DNA of 64,000 bases from Papilionanthe hookeriana x Papilionanthe teres (GCA_022702705.1 CM040421.1:62226621-62290620), one strand, 5' to 3'. Shown: positions 51,327 through 61,960, counted from the first letter of the stretch. Numbers and translations are program-made. The notes: generated by a model from the sequence alone, not told the origin.

Positions 51327-52765
51327 TCACGGCTCGTAAGGCCGGAGGTTCTCTGGCTACGGGTACAGTGGAAATGGTAAGGTGTCTTCTTTGTCATGCA
51401 TTCTCTGAAAGTAGCGGGAATCCAGCTTCCTTGTTACTCTGGTATGCAATGCTTAGCGATATACGCACGTTGCCCTTCGGTATCATGACGGAACCTACGG
51501 TAGGTATCTTCACTGGCCCTCGGGTTCACTCGGGCACAACATCGGTCGGATCCGAGCATTGATGTTACACTCGTTCGGGAAAGGAAGCATGCGAAAGGTC
51601 GGCAAAGTCGTGGTGATCTATGTGTGTGGGGGTATGCGGTCACTTTGTTTGTAGATGTTGATAATGCGGCTATTGGGTATGCAATCTGGCGACGTGCCCT
51701 CCATGTTATCGATCTCTTTACCATTCTTTGATGACTAATGGCATCGGATCCACTTGCCCATGAGCGGAGTATTCACGGTGGGTTTTCCTTCTGTCTTGTG
51801 TGATTGTAGCGGCATCCGCATTGTATTGTGATTCTTCCCTTCTGACATCCATCTCAGGTTAGGAGTAGTATTTTCCTTAGGCGGCACACTCGGCCATTCT
51901 CTTCGAATCCGGATGCGATCCACGATTTCTTTGTTGTTCATACTACGAGAATACGTACGTATGAAGCTCGAGGCCCTCTAGTATATTGATTCTTCTACCT
52001 TTAATTCTCTCGAAGTATTCAAAGGTTTCTTTCAATGTTGCATTCTCTCCGGCTCGTATTCGGAATGATACACGGATGGCGAGGCCTTGTGACATATTGT
52101 GGGATATACGGTTCGATCCCTTCGCGTTCTCTGCATGCCTCGGCTCCTCGGGGATGATGCTGTCGGGACATCCCCGAGGATTTGCTCTGCAACAGGTCAT
52201 GCATCAGCGGTGGTTCTGTCCGATGGCGTGGCGCGCCTGTGATCTTTGTGAGATTTCCACTAGTCCCTTTGTTATCTAGGGCTGGCCTCCTTTCTTCGGG
52301 TTCTGGTAGACCGAGTGTCCTTGAAGTGTGCGTGCGGCGGTAGTAGCTTGTCTCGTCGCGGTCCCTTTGACTAGTTTCATTAACATCTTACGGATACGGC
52401 GATTCTTATTTCTTCATTGCGTTGTTGTGAGGTAGCTCTCCGCACTTGTGGAATCTCTGTGGTGCAGCGGCGGCGGCAAACTGCTATACCATTTGTAGCG
52501 ACTACGGACTTCATTTTCTTGTCCCCATTGTTGCCTTTCTTTTCTTCTTTATTTGGATTAGTGTGGGCCACCCACTTTCATCCTTTGTACGCAGGGCGAT
52601 TCTTCTCGGTCAACGAGGACCCGGTCACTTTCCTCGTCTTGTAGGCACAACTGGCAGTGCGGGGTCGAGTCGATCTCGATTATGCGCTCCATCTTTCACC
52701 CTCTTTTCATCGAGTACGAGGCTTACGCCATTCTTAAAGGATTCGGACCAACCGCCGTTCGACAT
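51327..52765 (-). pseudogene. Decayed AlkB-type (ALKBH9/10-like) ORF of E2
   Basis: ATG at 52765 (five bases after the acceptor) and stop at 51327 are placed by comparison with E3. The recognisable core includes FEYFERIKGRRINILEGLEL then HTYVFS (within 51943-52200), NNKEIVDRIRI, and QRAYIAKHCIPE (at ~51434). The first two match the N-terminal entry of plant ALKBH9/10 proteins, and the last the region of the distal iron-binding His. The central HxD region is not readable in one frame because of indels. Same orientation and position relative to integrase and 3' repeats as in E1 and E3. Confidence 0.75.
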
Positions 52766-52767
52766 TT

Positions 52768-52795
52768 CCCTGCGAAAAGTCAAGGAAAAGGATGT
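52768..52795 (-). promoter_or_regulatory. 3' splice acceptor before the E2 AlkB-type ORF
   Basis: The minus strand reads CCTTTTCCTTGACTTTTCG then CAG|GGAAATG, with the AG ending at 52770 and the ATG at 52765. Same as E3 and, with TAG, E1. Confidence 0.5.
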
Positions 52796-53059
52796 TTGTA
52801 CTAAGGACGTAAGAACATTAAGAAAATGTTTGTCAGAACATTTTTTTATGTATATTTTTTTTCTTATATTTTCGAATTTAACGGGGATAGTAGGAATAAG
52901 ATCGGGAAGAGATTTTGATTTGGAAAAGAAAACAAGGAAAACTTAATTATCATGATTTTATTTTATTTCGCACATTTTATTATTTTTTGGGTTCGGACAA
53001 TCATAAGTAATTACTTCACCGTGTTTCTTAGGGATGAAGAATTCACTCCTTCGGAAACA

Positions 53060-54321
53060 TCGGGTGGCGTAATACTTTTTCAAGTATCGTCCGGGTCCGA
53101 TCGGAAGCATATGTCGTTCTCACGACGAGATTCAGCGGTGGTAGGAACCTCCCGAGTATGCGCTGACCACGAGCGGTCCTTCCCGAGTGGGTTCAAAGTT
53201 TCCTCTTTATCTTGCGGTGTGCGAAATTAGGTCTCTTGAGAACGAGAACTAAGTCACCGACTTTGAAGGTTCTTGAGACCGGTTGTCATGGGCTTGAACC
53301 ATCTTAGCTTGGTATAGTTCTAAATTATTCTTGGCGCAAGTCTTTTCTCTTCAAGCTTTCTAATTCTTCGAGTCGTAATTTATGGCGTTTTCTTATACCG
53401 TGATCTTATTCGCACTTGCAATTAAGCAGGTGGTGAACCTCTAAAGGTAACACGCCTCGGACCCATACAACGTAGGAAGGTGTAGCTTGAGTAGGAGTTC
53501 GAAGGTTGTCCAGGTAGGCCTGAGGCTTCTAACAGCTTCTCGTGCCAATTCCTCTTATTATCGTCCAAAGTTTTCTTTAAGATTTGAACGAGAGTTTTAT
53601 TAAAAGCCTCGGCGAGCCGTTTGCTCTTCGGTAGTAAATTGTTGAGTATCGCGAGTCGGTCCGTGTCTCACGACAAAATTGTTGATTTGTGTGTGAGATA
53701 TCTTGATCGTATAAAAGGATGATCTTGCGCGGCACTCATGAAACGGTAGACAACTTGGTTCTTGAAAAGCTGGCAGCACGTGGTGTGCTTTCACTTCTCT
53801 AAGTGGAGCTGCCTCTGCCCAGCCCAGATGATCGTAGCTTGTGAGAATGAAGCGATGTCCTTTTGAAGATGGTGAAGGATTCCCCTTCCGGACCCACTAT
53901 ATCTGTGCTAACAACAAAATGGCCACGACGCAATTGTCGGATGTAGCACATTTGGAGGTTGGTGTAGAACCACTCCGTGCACTTGGCATTAGTGACATCT
54001 CTTGGCGATTTTCATGCGGTCGGTCATCATCGAGGGCCGGTAGTACTAGTCTTTAATTTCATTTTCATCTTCGGACCGAATAGTGAGCGCCACGAGTCAC
54101 GAATGCACCTCTTTAACAATTTCACGGGCCTCGGACCGCTTAGGCATCTTAGCCACATTTGATCGAAGACACGTACGATATATTGTTTATTAATGCGTAA
54201 GACGAGTTCTTTTCTTGATCGATGTTGTGACCTATCGTCACGTGTAACTCTTGTTTGCGAGTAGTCATCGATAGTACATGCGCCCGATCATACATGTTTT
54301 TAAATCGCTGCTTCTGTGTTT
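53060..54321 (-). pseudogene. E2 integrase relic, 5'-truncated
   Basis: Aligns throughout with E3 integrase at 60065-61330. The minus strand at 53600-53794 reads FQEPSCLPF and QQFTTEEQTA, and farther on the KTL, KYYAT and terminal segments are visible. Many single-base indels break the frame. The alignment to E3 ends at CTTCTGTGTTT (to 54321), where the sequence switches to the partial LTR of E3. Confidence 0.75.
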
Positions 54322-55781
54322 GGAGTCAATTTGGTGTGATTTGGAATTGAATTGGGTTGAATTTGGGTTCATTTGGTAAGTGGGCCAATGTAGGTCAAAT
54401 TGGGCTTTTTGATTTTGGGTTGAATTTGATGTAAAATAAATGTTGGGAAATGTTTATGGGAGTGTTTCAAAGAGGTTTTGGCTTTGGTTGGGTTTTAATT
54501 TTGAGGTTTGGGCCTATTTGGGTTAGGTTTGGGTTTAGGTCAAAATTGGGCTTTTTGATTTTGGGTTGAATTTGAGTGGGGTTTGGGTCTAAATTTTGGG
54601 CAAATCATGTTAGTGTTTTGTTTATGGGGATGTTAAGGAAGGTTTAGAAAAGATTTGGGGTTAATTGAAGTTGAATTGGATGAGTTTGGGCTAAGTTTGG
54701 GTCATGGGTCCAAATTGGGCTTTAAGGCCCAAAGTGAAATTGGATTCAAATGTCAATCAAATTGGACTTGGATTTGGTCTATATTGGTGTTGGGGATGTT
54801 GAATTGAAGTTTAGAATTGAATTGGACCAGAATTTGGATAAATTGGGTAGGTTTGGCTTGACATTGGGTTCACTTTGGGTTAAAATGGAATCGAATTGGG
54901 GTTTTGATAAAAGTGGGGTAAATTGACAAAATTGGCCCATGGTGTAGTTGAAAAAAATGAAATTGGGAATATTTGGGATTTTTTGGAATTTTCTGGGAAT
55001 TTTCTGAATTTTTGGATTTTTTGGCTAAGAGGGGTATTTTGGGTATTTGGAGGGTATTAGTAGGTATTTTTGGAATTTTTGGTATTTTTGGGTATGGATG
55101 ATCAATTTGATTGGTGAGGCAATGTTTAGGATTGATTTTGGAAAATTTTGGGTAATTTAGGTGATTTTGCAAATTTTGGGTGGTTTCAAGGGTATTGGGT
55201 AGGCTATGCGGGTGTAGGGTCCCGGGGGTCAAAAATTGAAAATTTGGAAAATTGAAGCTTGGGTGAATGTAAGTGGAATGAAATCATTTTGGTTGAGCCA
55301 TGAAGCCATATCAAGCCCACATGAGCCATGAAAGTACTCATTTGAGGCATCCACTATGTTGTTCCTAACCTGCTTGCCTGAGGGCTTAGGGGTTAAAGAC
55401 CATCCATGCGAATCACCTTCATGAGTCGGAGGTCAAGTTAGGTATGGGTGTGGTTTTAGGAGGTGTGTGAAAGTGTAGTGTATAGGTGTAGTGTGTGTGT
55501 AAGTCAGCCCCTTCACCAGACCAGGCCACCCAGGGCAGTCCTAAGGCCAAAGAGTCCTATGGGAACTCATCCTTTAAACCTTCACACTTGATTTCAACCC
55601 TCTAGGTGATTAGGGGTCTACAATCAAGTTTGTGGAGTTTGCAGGGAGTTAAGAAGTGGTTTGAATTTCTAAGTGGTGGGTACCAATTCTAATCCTCTAG
55701 GATAGTCAAAGGAAAAGCCTAAGGCTAGATCCTAAGTACTAAAAAGAAAGAGAGAAGACCTCACCAAAAATGAGGTCAACA
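54322..55781 (-). repeat. E3 3' LTR remnant (U3 only)
   Basis: The minus strand begins TGTTGACCTCATTTTTGG at 55781 and follows the U3 of E1, E2 and the solo LTR for 1460 bp, ending abruptly where the E2 integrase starts. The TATA box and R-U5 are absent. Confidence 0.8.
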
Positions 55782-55801
55782 AATGGACACCCAATAGGTG
55801 T

Positions 55802-55822
55802 GGTGTGCTAACCAAGCACACC
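55802..55822. other. Perfect hairpin just upstream of the E3 3' LTR
   Basis: GGTGTGCT-AACCA-AGCACACC, an 8-bp perfect stem with a 5-base loop, ~21 bp from the LTR start at 55781 where a polypurine tract is normally found. The E1 counterpart (4445-4465) is degraded. Confidence 0.5.
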
Positions 55823-56230
55823 GCGCGTATTGGCATTGAACGAAAAGATCAACAAAACCAACACAGATGTCCAAGTGACAAACTTAGGACGAAGTAGAAG
55901 AGTTTCCGCTGGGGAGTGTCAAGTATATCTCTGAGACTGGAGATTCCTGAACTCTCGCTGGGGAAAGGAAAAGGAGGTGAGTCCCAAATCACATGAACTG
56001 GGGGAATTTCGATTTAGACTTTGTTTCATTTCATGTTCAAGTCATGATGTGTAAGTTTAGATTTTGAGTTTTAATTTAGTTTGAAGTTTGGTTTAAAATC
56101 AATTTGAGAAAATTTGGATTTGAAATGAGAATTGAAACTTAGGTTCCAACCTCGGGATTGCAAGGAAAACTGGAATCGGGGTACCGACCTGCGGAATGAG
56201 AATCGGAGTTTAAGTGTTGATTGAAAAGGA
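55823..56230 (-). other. E3 3' UTR between repeat array and LTR
   Basis: Non-coding. Shares CACTTGGACATCTGTGTTGG and TATACTTGACACTCC words with E1 4320-4440. Confidence 0.55.
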
Positions 56231-57412
56231 TGAGAATCGAATTTAGGTACCGATCTCGAAAGTTTAAAGAGAACTGGAATCGGGTTCTAGTCTCGAAGGT
56301 CTAAAGAGAAATGGAAGCTGGTTCCAATCTCGAAGGTCTAAAGAGAAATGGAAACTAGTTCCAATCTCGAAGGTCTAAAGGGAAATGAAAACTGGTTCCA
56401 ATCTCAAAGGTCTAAAGAGAAATGGAAACTGGTTCCAATCTCAAAGGTTTAATGAGAATTGGAACGAGGTTCCAATCTCAAAAGTCTAATGAGAAATGGA
56501 AACTGGTTCCAATCTCAAAGGTCTAAAGAGAAATGGAAACTGGTTCCAATCTCGAAGGTCTAAAGAGAAATGGAAACTGGTTCCAATCTCGAAGGTCTAA
56601 AGAGAAATGGAAACTGGTTCCAATGTCAAAGGTCTCAAGAGAAATGAAAACTGGTTCCAATCTCAAAGGTTTAATGAAAATTGGAAACTGGTTCCAATCT
56701 CGAAGGTCTAAAGAGAAATGGAAACTGGTTCCAATCTCGAAGGTCTAAAGAGAAATGGAAACTGGTTCCAATCTCAAAGGTCTAAAGAGAATTGGAAACT
56801 GGTTCCAATCTCGAAGGTTCAAAGAGAATTGGAAATGGATTCCAATCTCGGAAGTTTAATGAGAATGGAAATGGATTCCAATCTCGAAAGTTTAAAGAGA
56901 AATGGAAACTGGTTCCAATCTCGAAGGTCTAAAGAGAAATGGAAACTGGTTCCAATCTCAAAGGTCTAAAGAGAATTGGAAACTGGTTCCAATCTCAAAG
57001 GTCTAAAGAGAATTGGAAATGGATTCCAATCTCGGAAGTTTAATGAGAATTGGAAATGGATTCCAATCTCGAAAGTTTAATGAGAATTGGAACGAGGTTC
57101 CAATCTCGGAAGTTTAAAGAGAATTGGAAATGGATTCCAATCTCGAAAGTTTAATGAGAATTGGAAATGGATTCCAATCTCGGAAGTTTAATGAGAATTG
57201 GAAATGGATTCCAATCTCGAAAGTTTAATGAGAATTGGAACGAGGTTCCAATCTCGGAAGTTTAAAGAGAATTGGAAATGGATTCCAATCTCGAAAGTTT
57301 AATGAGAATTGGAAATGGATTCCAATCTCGAAAGTTTAATGAGAATTGGAAATGGATTCCAATCTCGGAAGTTTAATGAGAATTGGAAATGGATTCCAAT
57401 CTCGAAAGTTTA
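56230..57412 (-). repeat. 37-bp tandem repeat array in the E3 3' UTR
   Basis: About 30 units. Exact 37-bp spacing is visible (56301, 56338, 56375). The + strand unit is CTAAAGAGAAATGGAAACTG plus GTTCCAATCTCGAAGGT. Two subtypes alternate: GGAAACTGGTTCC with GGTCTAAAGAG, and GGAAATGGATTCC with AGTTTAATGAG. The second subtype dominates 57000-57412, where a two- to four-unit higher-order pattern that includes GGAACGAGGTTCC appears. The GGAA...TTCC core is a short inverted repeat in each unit. Unrelated to the ~80-bp arrays of E1 and E2. Confidence 0.9.
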
Positions 57413-58248
57413 TTTGTGTGAAGAGGGACCCAGTCTCATGCCATCGAACCAAATCGGACAAAGCTCGTGGCTCCGTGTCAATAGACCCAGTCGATCTCCA
57501 TACAGGAAGGAAGGTAGGCCACAAAAGTCGAAATGATTTCGATGTGACGAAAAAAAGGTTTAGGGTTCTGAAATTGAAGTGTGGGTCTCTTGTGAGGAAG
57601 AGTTGTCCCGACAGAGAATTTCAAAGCTTCTTGAGATAAATTTCGATTTGGAGTTGATTTGAAATGTTTGAAAAGATGAATTTAGAGTGGGATCCGATTT
57701 GAGATTCATTTTCATTCTATTTGTCCTTTAACTTTCCAAAATTTTTTAGCTGTGTATTATTGTTCATGTGAATTTTATTTAGCGTTCACGTGGACTTTGA
57801 AGTTATTTTTATGTTCGGATTTTTAAGGAAAAATAATTCTCGTCTATTATTTATATTTTTATTTTCCTCTTTTTGTTCTTTTATTTTTTTTATTATTTTT
57901 TTAATTTATTTTTTATTATTTTTGTTCTTTGTTCGAAGTTCGTTTAACTTTAATGGCGTTTCCCAATCAATTCGCACAAAAGAGGTGAAGGCCAAAATTG
58001 TGACGTGGTCACTTTCATTCCAATCATGTTGAAGATACTTCATACAACTCGATCTGGAATACATCTCATACAATCCATATAGACTCAAAACGGACTATGT
58101 ATGATCTTTGTCGATCCATCCAAAAGGTATCTGTCAAAAATCCATGTCTGAATAGTGGGGTACATGGTCAATAACATCACCTTCCAAGCCATCCTTGGCA
58201 AGGATGCCGTAGGGATGTACGTTGGAGGTGTGATATTTTCCATGTAAC
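57413..58248 (-). other. E3 3' UTR, proximal part
   Basis: 57413-57640 is unique DNA not seen in E1 or E2. ~57650-58248 aligns with E1 1753-2160. No coding region supported. Confidence 0.5.
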
Positions 58249-59726
58249 TCACAGCTCGTAAGGTCGGAGGCTCTCTAGCTCCGGGTCTGGCTGGAAGTGG
58301 TAAGGTGCTTTCCTGTCGTCCATCCTTCTGAAAGTAACTGAGATCCGCTTCACTGGTACTCCTGGTATGCAATGTTTAGCGACATCTGCTCCGTTGCCCT
58401 TCAGTATCATGACGGAACCTACCGGCAATGGTATCTTTACCGGCCCTCGGAACTCACCCGGACTCGCTATCCGGAGGTCGGATCCGAACATGATATTACA
58501 CTCATTCGAAAAGAAGCTGAGCGAAAGGTCGACAAAGTCGTGGTGATCTATGTGCGGGGGTATACGATCACCCTTCTTGTAAATGTTAATGATGCAAGCT
58601 TGTTGGGTATGCAATCCGCTCGGCGATACCCTCCATGTTATCATTCTTCTTACCATCCTTTTAATGACTAATGGCATTGGATCCACCTGGCCATGACGGA
58701 GTATCCCCGGTGGGTTTCCCTTCTGTCTTCTCGCGAAGTTGTAGCAGCATCCACATTGTATTGTAATTCTCCCCTTCCACGGCATCCTTCTCCGGGGTTC
58801 CGAGTAAGTGTTTTCTCTTAAGCGACATCGCTCGGCCCATCTTTTTTAAATCCCGGATGCAGTCCACGATTTGTTGTTGTTCGTATTCTGATAACACGTC
58901 TGTATGTAACTCGAGGCCTTCTAGTATATTGATCCTCCTGCCTCTGATTCTCTCGAAGTATTCAAACGTTTTCTTCTAGACATTCTGTATTCTTTCTAGC
59001 TCGTATTACGGGATAATTTGCAAATGGCGAGGCACTGGTGACGTCTTGTGGGATATATGGCTCAATCCCTTCACGTTCTCCCGCATACCTCGGCTCCTCG
59101 GGGATGATGTCCGTCGGGACATCCTCCGGGGTTGCTGCCGCAACAAGGTCATGCATTACGGTGACTTTATGCGGTGGCGTAGTAGCCTTCTTTCTTCCGT
59201 TCTTCTTGAGATTTCCCTGATTTCTTCGTTATCCTCGGAGCCGGCCTCCTTCCTTCGGGTTCTCGGCGAACCGGTATCCTTGAAGTATATGCACTGGCGG
59301 TAGCAAGCTGTCTCGTCGCGGCCGGTCCGCTGCTAATTTAGTTAACATCTTGCGGATACGGCGATTTTTATTCCTTCGCTGAGTTGCTGTGAGAGTAGCT
59401 CTTCGTATTTCCTGAGTTTCTGTGGGTGCGGCGCTGACAAGCCTGCCCTCTGCTGTAGCGACTACAGACTTGATTCTCTTGTCTCCTTCAGTGTCTGTTT
59501 TTCTTTTCTTCTTGCCGGATTGGTGGCTTGGGCCACCCACTTTCATTCTTGTCCGACTAGGCGGTTCCTCTCGGTCAATCGGGACCCGGTCACTTTCCTC
59601 GTATTGCGGGCCTGCCGGTGCGAAGTCCGAGTCGATCTCTATTATCGCTCCATCTTTCACCCTCTTTTCGTCGAGTGCAAGGCTTACGCCATTTCTAAAG
59701 TTCAGGACCAACCGCCCGCTCGACAT
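58249..59726 (-). pseudogene. AlkB-type RNA demethylase-like ORF (ALKBH9/10-like) carried by E3
   Basis: By family, plant ALKBH9/10 proteins are 2-oxoglutarate- and Fe(II)-dependent dioxygenases that remove N6-methyladenosine from RNA. The minus strand from the ATG at 59726 encodes an acidic N-terminal segment, KKKRK and RRNKNRRIRK basic blocks, RRINILEGLELHT-type entry (58920-58880 region) and YEQQQIVDCIRDLKKMG. The AlkB core is open from 58785 to 58249 (178 codons): QCGCCYNFA (10-18), GNPPGIL (23-29), IPPHIDHHDF with Fe ligands H78 and D80, NGADVAKHC with H138, and KRISVTFRRM with R147 and R153 forming R-x5-R for 2-oxoglutarate. All predicted catalytic residues are present. An in-frame stop near 59229 and at least two frame changes (between 58962 and 58897, and near 58780) break the full ORF. 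Substrate and activity are inferred from family only. Confidence 0.85.
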
Positions 59727-59728
59727 TT

Positions 59729-59754
59729 CCCTGCGAAAAGACAAGGAAAAGGAT
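59729..59754 (-). promoter_or_regulatory. 3' splice acceptor before the E3 AlkB-type ORF
   Basis: The minus strand reads CCTTTTCCTTGTCTTTTCG then CAG|GGAAATG, with a strong pyrimidine tract, AG ending at 59731 and the ATG at 59726. Conserved in E1 and E2. Confidence 0.55.
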
Positions 59755-59956
59755 CAGGGGCTGTACTAAGAACAAGAACATTAAGAAAATGTTTATTAAA
59801 GACAGTTTTTTTTCTTTTTCTTATTACTCTCATATTTTTAAATTCAACAGGAATGAAGTGGGAAAAGATCAGGAAAGTGATTTTGATTTGGAAGAGAGAA
59901 AACAATGAAAACTTTATTATCATGATTTTGTTTATTTTAGCATATTTTTTATTATA

Positions 59957-59987
<31 letters not shown>

Positions 59988-60064
59988 TTTTGGGTTCGGA
60001 CCCGAGTCATAAGTAATTACTTAACCCGTGCTTCTAGGGATGGAAAATTCATTCCTTGGAAACA
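59755..60064 (-). other. Spacer between integrase stop and AlkB acceptor
   Basis: Non-coding. Contains a (TA)n run at 59953-59979 followed by a run of T. The spacer means the AlkB-type ORF is not a simple in-frame extension of pol. E1 (20-285) and E2 (52795-53060) have a similar-length spacer without the long TA run. Confidence 0.6.
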
Positions 60065-61330
60065 TCAGGTAGCGTAATACTTTTTCAAGTATCGTCCATT
60101 GATCGGAAGCATATGTCGTTCTCCTTGGCAATTCACTAGGCTGGTAGGAGCCTCCCGAGTAGGCTCGCCTTAACTACAAACGGTCCCTCCTAAGTGGGTT
60201 CAAATTTTCCTCCTATATTGCGGTGTGCAAGAATAGGTCTTTTGAGAACGAGAACTAAGTCACCAACTTTGAAGGTTCTTGGGCGGACCAGTCTGTCATG
60301 GGCTTGAACCATCTTAGCTTGGTATAGTTCTAAATTCTGCTGCGCTGCAAGTCTTTTCCCTTCCGGGCTTTCCAATTCTTCTAGTCGTAATTTGGCATTC
60401 TCTTCTGTCGTGATTTTGTTTGCAACTGCAATCCTGAGTGAAGGAAGCTGGACCTCTAAGGGTAACACTGCCTCGGACCCATACACCAGAACGTAAGGTG
60501 TAGCTTGAGTAGGAGTTCTGAAGGTTGTCCGGTAGGCCCATAGGGCTTCTAACAATTTCTCGTGCCAATTTCTCTTATTGTCGTCTAAAGTTTTCTTTAA
60601 AATTTGAACGAGAGTTTTATTAAAAGCCTCGACTAGTGCCGTTTGCTCTTGGGTAGTAAATTGTTGAATACCGCCGGTCGATTCCGTGTCTCCCGACAAA
60701 ATTGTTGATTTGCATGCTTCGAATGCTGACCCATTATCCGAGATGATCTGCGCGGCACTCCGAAACGGTAGACAACTTGGTTCTTGAAAAATTGTAGCAT
60801 GTGATGTGCTTTCACTTCTCCGAGTGGAACCGCCTCGCCCACTTGGAAAAGTAATCCGTAGTCGCAAGAATGAAGCGATGTCCTTTTGAAGATGGTGGTT
60901 CTATTGGTCCCACTATATCCGTGCCCCAACATTCAAATGGCCACGACGCAATTGTCGGATGTAGCACATTTGGAGGTTGGTGTAGAACCACTCCGTGCAC
61001 TTGGCATCGGTGACGGCTCTTGGCGATTTTCATGCGATCGGTCATCATCGAGGGCCGGTAGTACCCTAGTCTTTTAATTTTCATTTTCATCTTCGGACCC
61101 GATCGGTGAGCACCACGGAGTCCTGAATGCACCTCTTTAACAATTTCACGGGCCTCGGACCCGCTTAGGCACCTTAGCCACATCTGATCAAAAGACCTTC
61201 TGTATAATGTATTGTTTATTAATGCGTAGGACAGAGTTCTTTTCTTGATCTGATGGGCTAACGACCTATCGTCTGGTAGTTTTCCCGTTTGCAGGTAATC
61301 TATTAATGGTTGTCGCCAATCTTCTGTGTT
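60065..61330 (-). pseudogene. E3 integrase (Tat-like), near-intact
   Basis: The minus strand gives the N-terminal zinc-binding region (VHSGLRGAHRSG, HRCQVHG), then the catalytic core with GTDIVGPIE (first Asp), IISDNGSAFEA (second Asp) and TALVEAFNKTL (Glu). C-terminal segments follow: HEKLLEALWAYRTTFRTPTQ, YGSEAVLPLEVQLPS and GDLVLVLKRP, ending NGRYLKKYYAT and a stop at 60065. The longest open piece is 60190-60867. Lesions include frame changes between the core Asp residues (~60740-60800) and a stop at ~60187. It would insert element cDNA into the genome; the family makes a 5-bp duplication, as seen at 21228/28437. Confidence 0.85.
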
Positions 61331-61960
61331 TTCACGTCACTCGTTGCAATTGATTCTTCTTCTTTTTCGATTTGTGTATTGTGTCTATGTCGAGCTGTGA
61401 TAGGACTCGACGTCCGTGAACCGACACTTCCATCGATTCATCTTGTAAGCGGGCAAATTCTTTTGCGAGACGGGCTAGCGCATCCGCTAAAGCGTTTTCT
61501 TTTACGGGAATTTTGTAGATCGTCACATTCGGAATCTGTTCCAACAGTTTGTATGGCATCTTGGAAGTATTGCTCGAGTCTTGGTTTTAAAATTCTGTAT
61601 TGTCCGGCGATCTGTTGAATGATTAACTGCGAATCCCCGTAGATGTTGATGTCTGTTATACCCATTTGAATAGTTAATTCCAGTCCTGTTATGAGGGCTT
61701 CGTATTCTGCTTCGTTATTTGTACACGGCTCTGTTAAATGGTAGGAATATCTTAACATCCCCCGCTCCGGTGTTATAAAGATTAGTCCGATCCCTGCCTT
61801 ACCGGGTACTATCACTTGCGATTCTTCGTCTTTGTGTGCTGAAGATGCTCCGTCGAAATACAATTCCCAACGTCGATCATCAGGGTCTTCTAAGCTCATT
61901 ATTTGTTCATCCGGTAAATCGTCATTGAGAGGAGATTCTACCGGCAAAGGGTGTGCTGCG
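61331..61960 (-). pseudogene. E3 archaeal-type RNase H (second RNase H of the Tat lineage)
   Basis: The minus strand reads WELYFDGASSAHKDE (first Asp), AGIGLIFITPERGMLRYSYH, CTNNEAEYEALITGLEL (catalytic Glu), INIYGDSQLIIQQIAGQY (Asp), and, after a frame change near 61560, NALADALARLAKEFA (fourth acidic residue). This second RNase H placed between the RT-linked RNase H and integrase is a known feature of Tat/Ogre elements. It would trim RNA during reverse transcription. One frameshift is visible. Confidence 0.85.

Larger units (their letters stand above)
41905..54321 (-). mobile_element. E2: 3' half of an AlkB-carrying Tat-like retrotransposon
   Basis: Minus-strand order: integrase relic (to ~53060), splice acceptor and AlkB-type relic (52765-51327), 3' UTR with ~80-bp repeats, and a full-length 7240-bp LTR. 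RT, gag and the 5' LTR are missing because at ~54321 the integrase is fused directly to a partial LTR belonging to E3. On the other side the LTR abuts the gag of E4. Confidence 0.8.

Noticed and set aside
56533..56969. Open frames reading METGSNLEGLKRNGNWFQSQ repeatedly
   Set aside because: Translation of the 37-bp repeat; three units (111 bp) restore frame. Other frames are equally open and there is no start or context for a gene.
56230..57412. 37-bp repeat as a CRISPR array or heat-shock-element array
   Set aside because: Units are contiguous with no unique spacers, in a plant genome. GAA and TTC are 5 bases apart, which does not fit the GAAnnTTC spacing of heat-shock elements.
58372..58671. 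Plus-strand open frame opposite the AlkB core
   Set aside because: The minus strand carries the AlkB motifs; the plus-strand frame shows no family resemblance.
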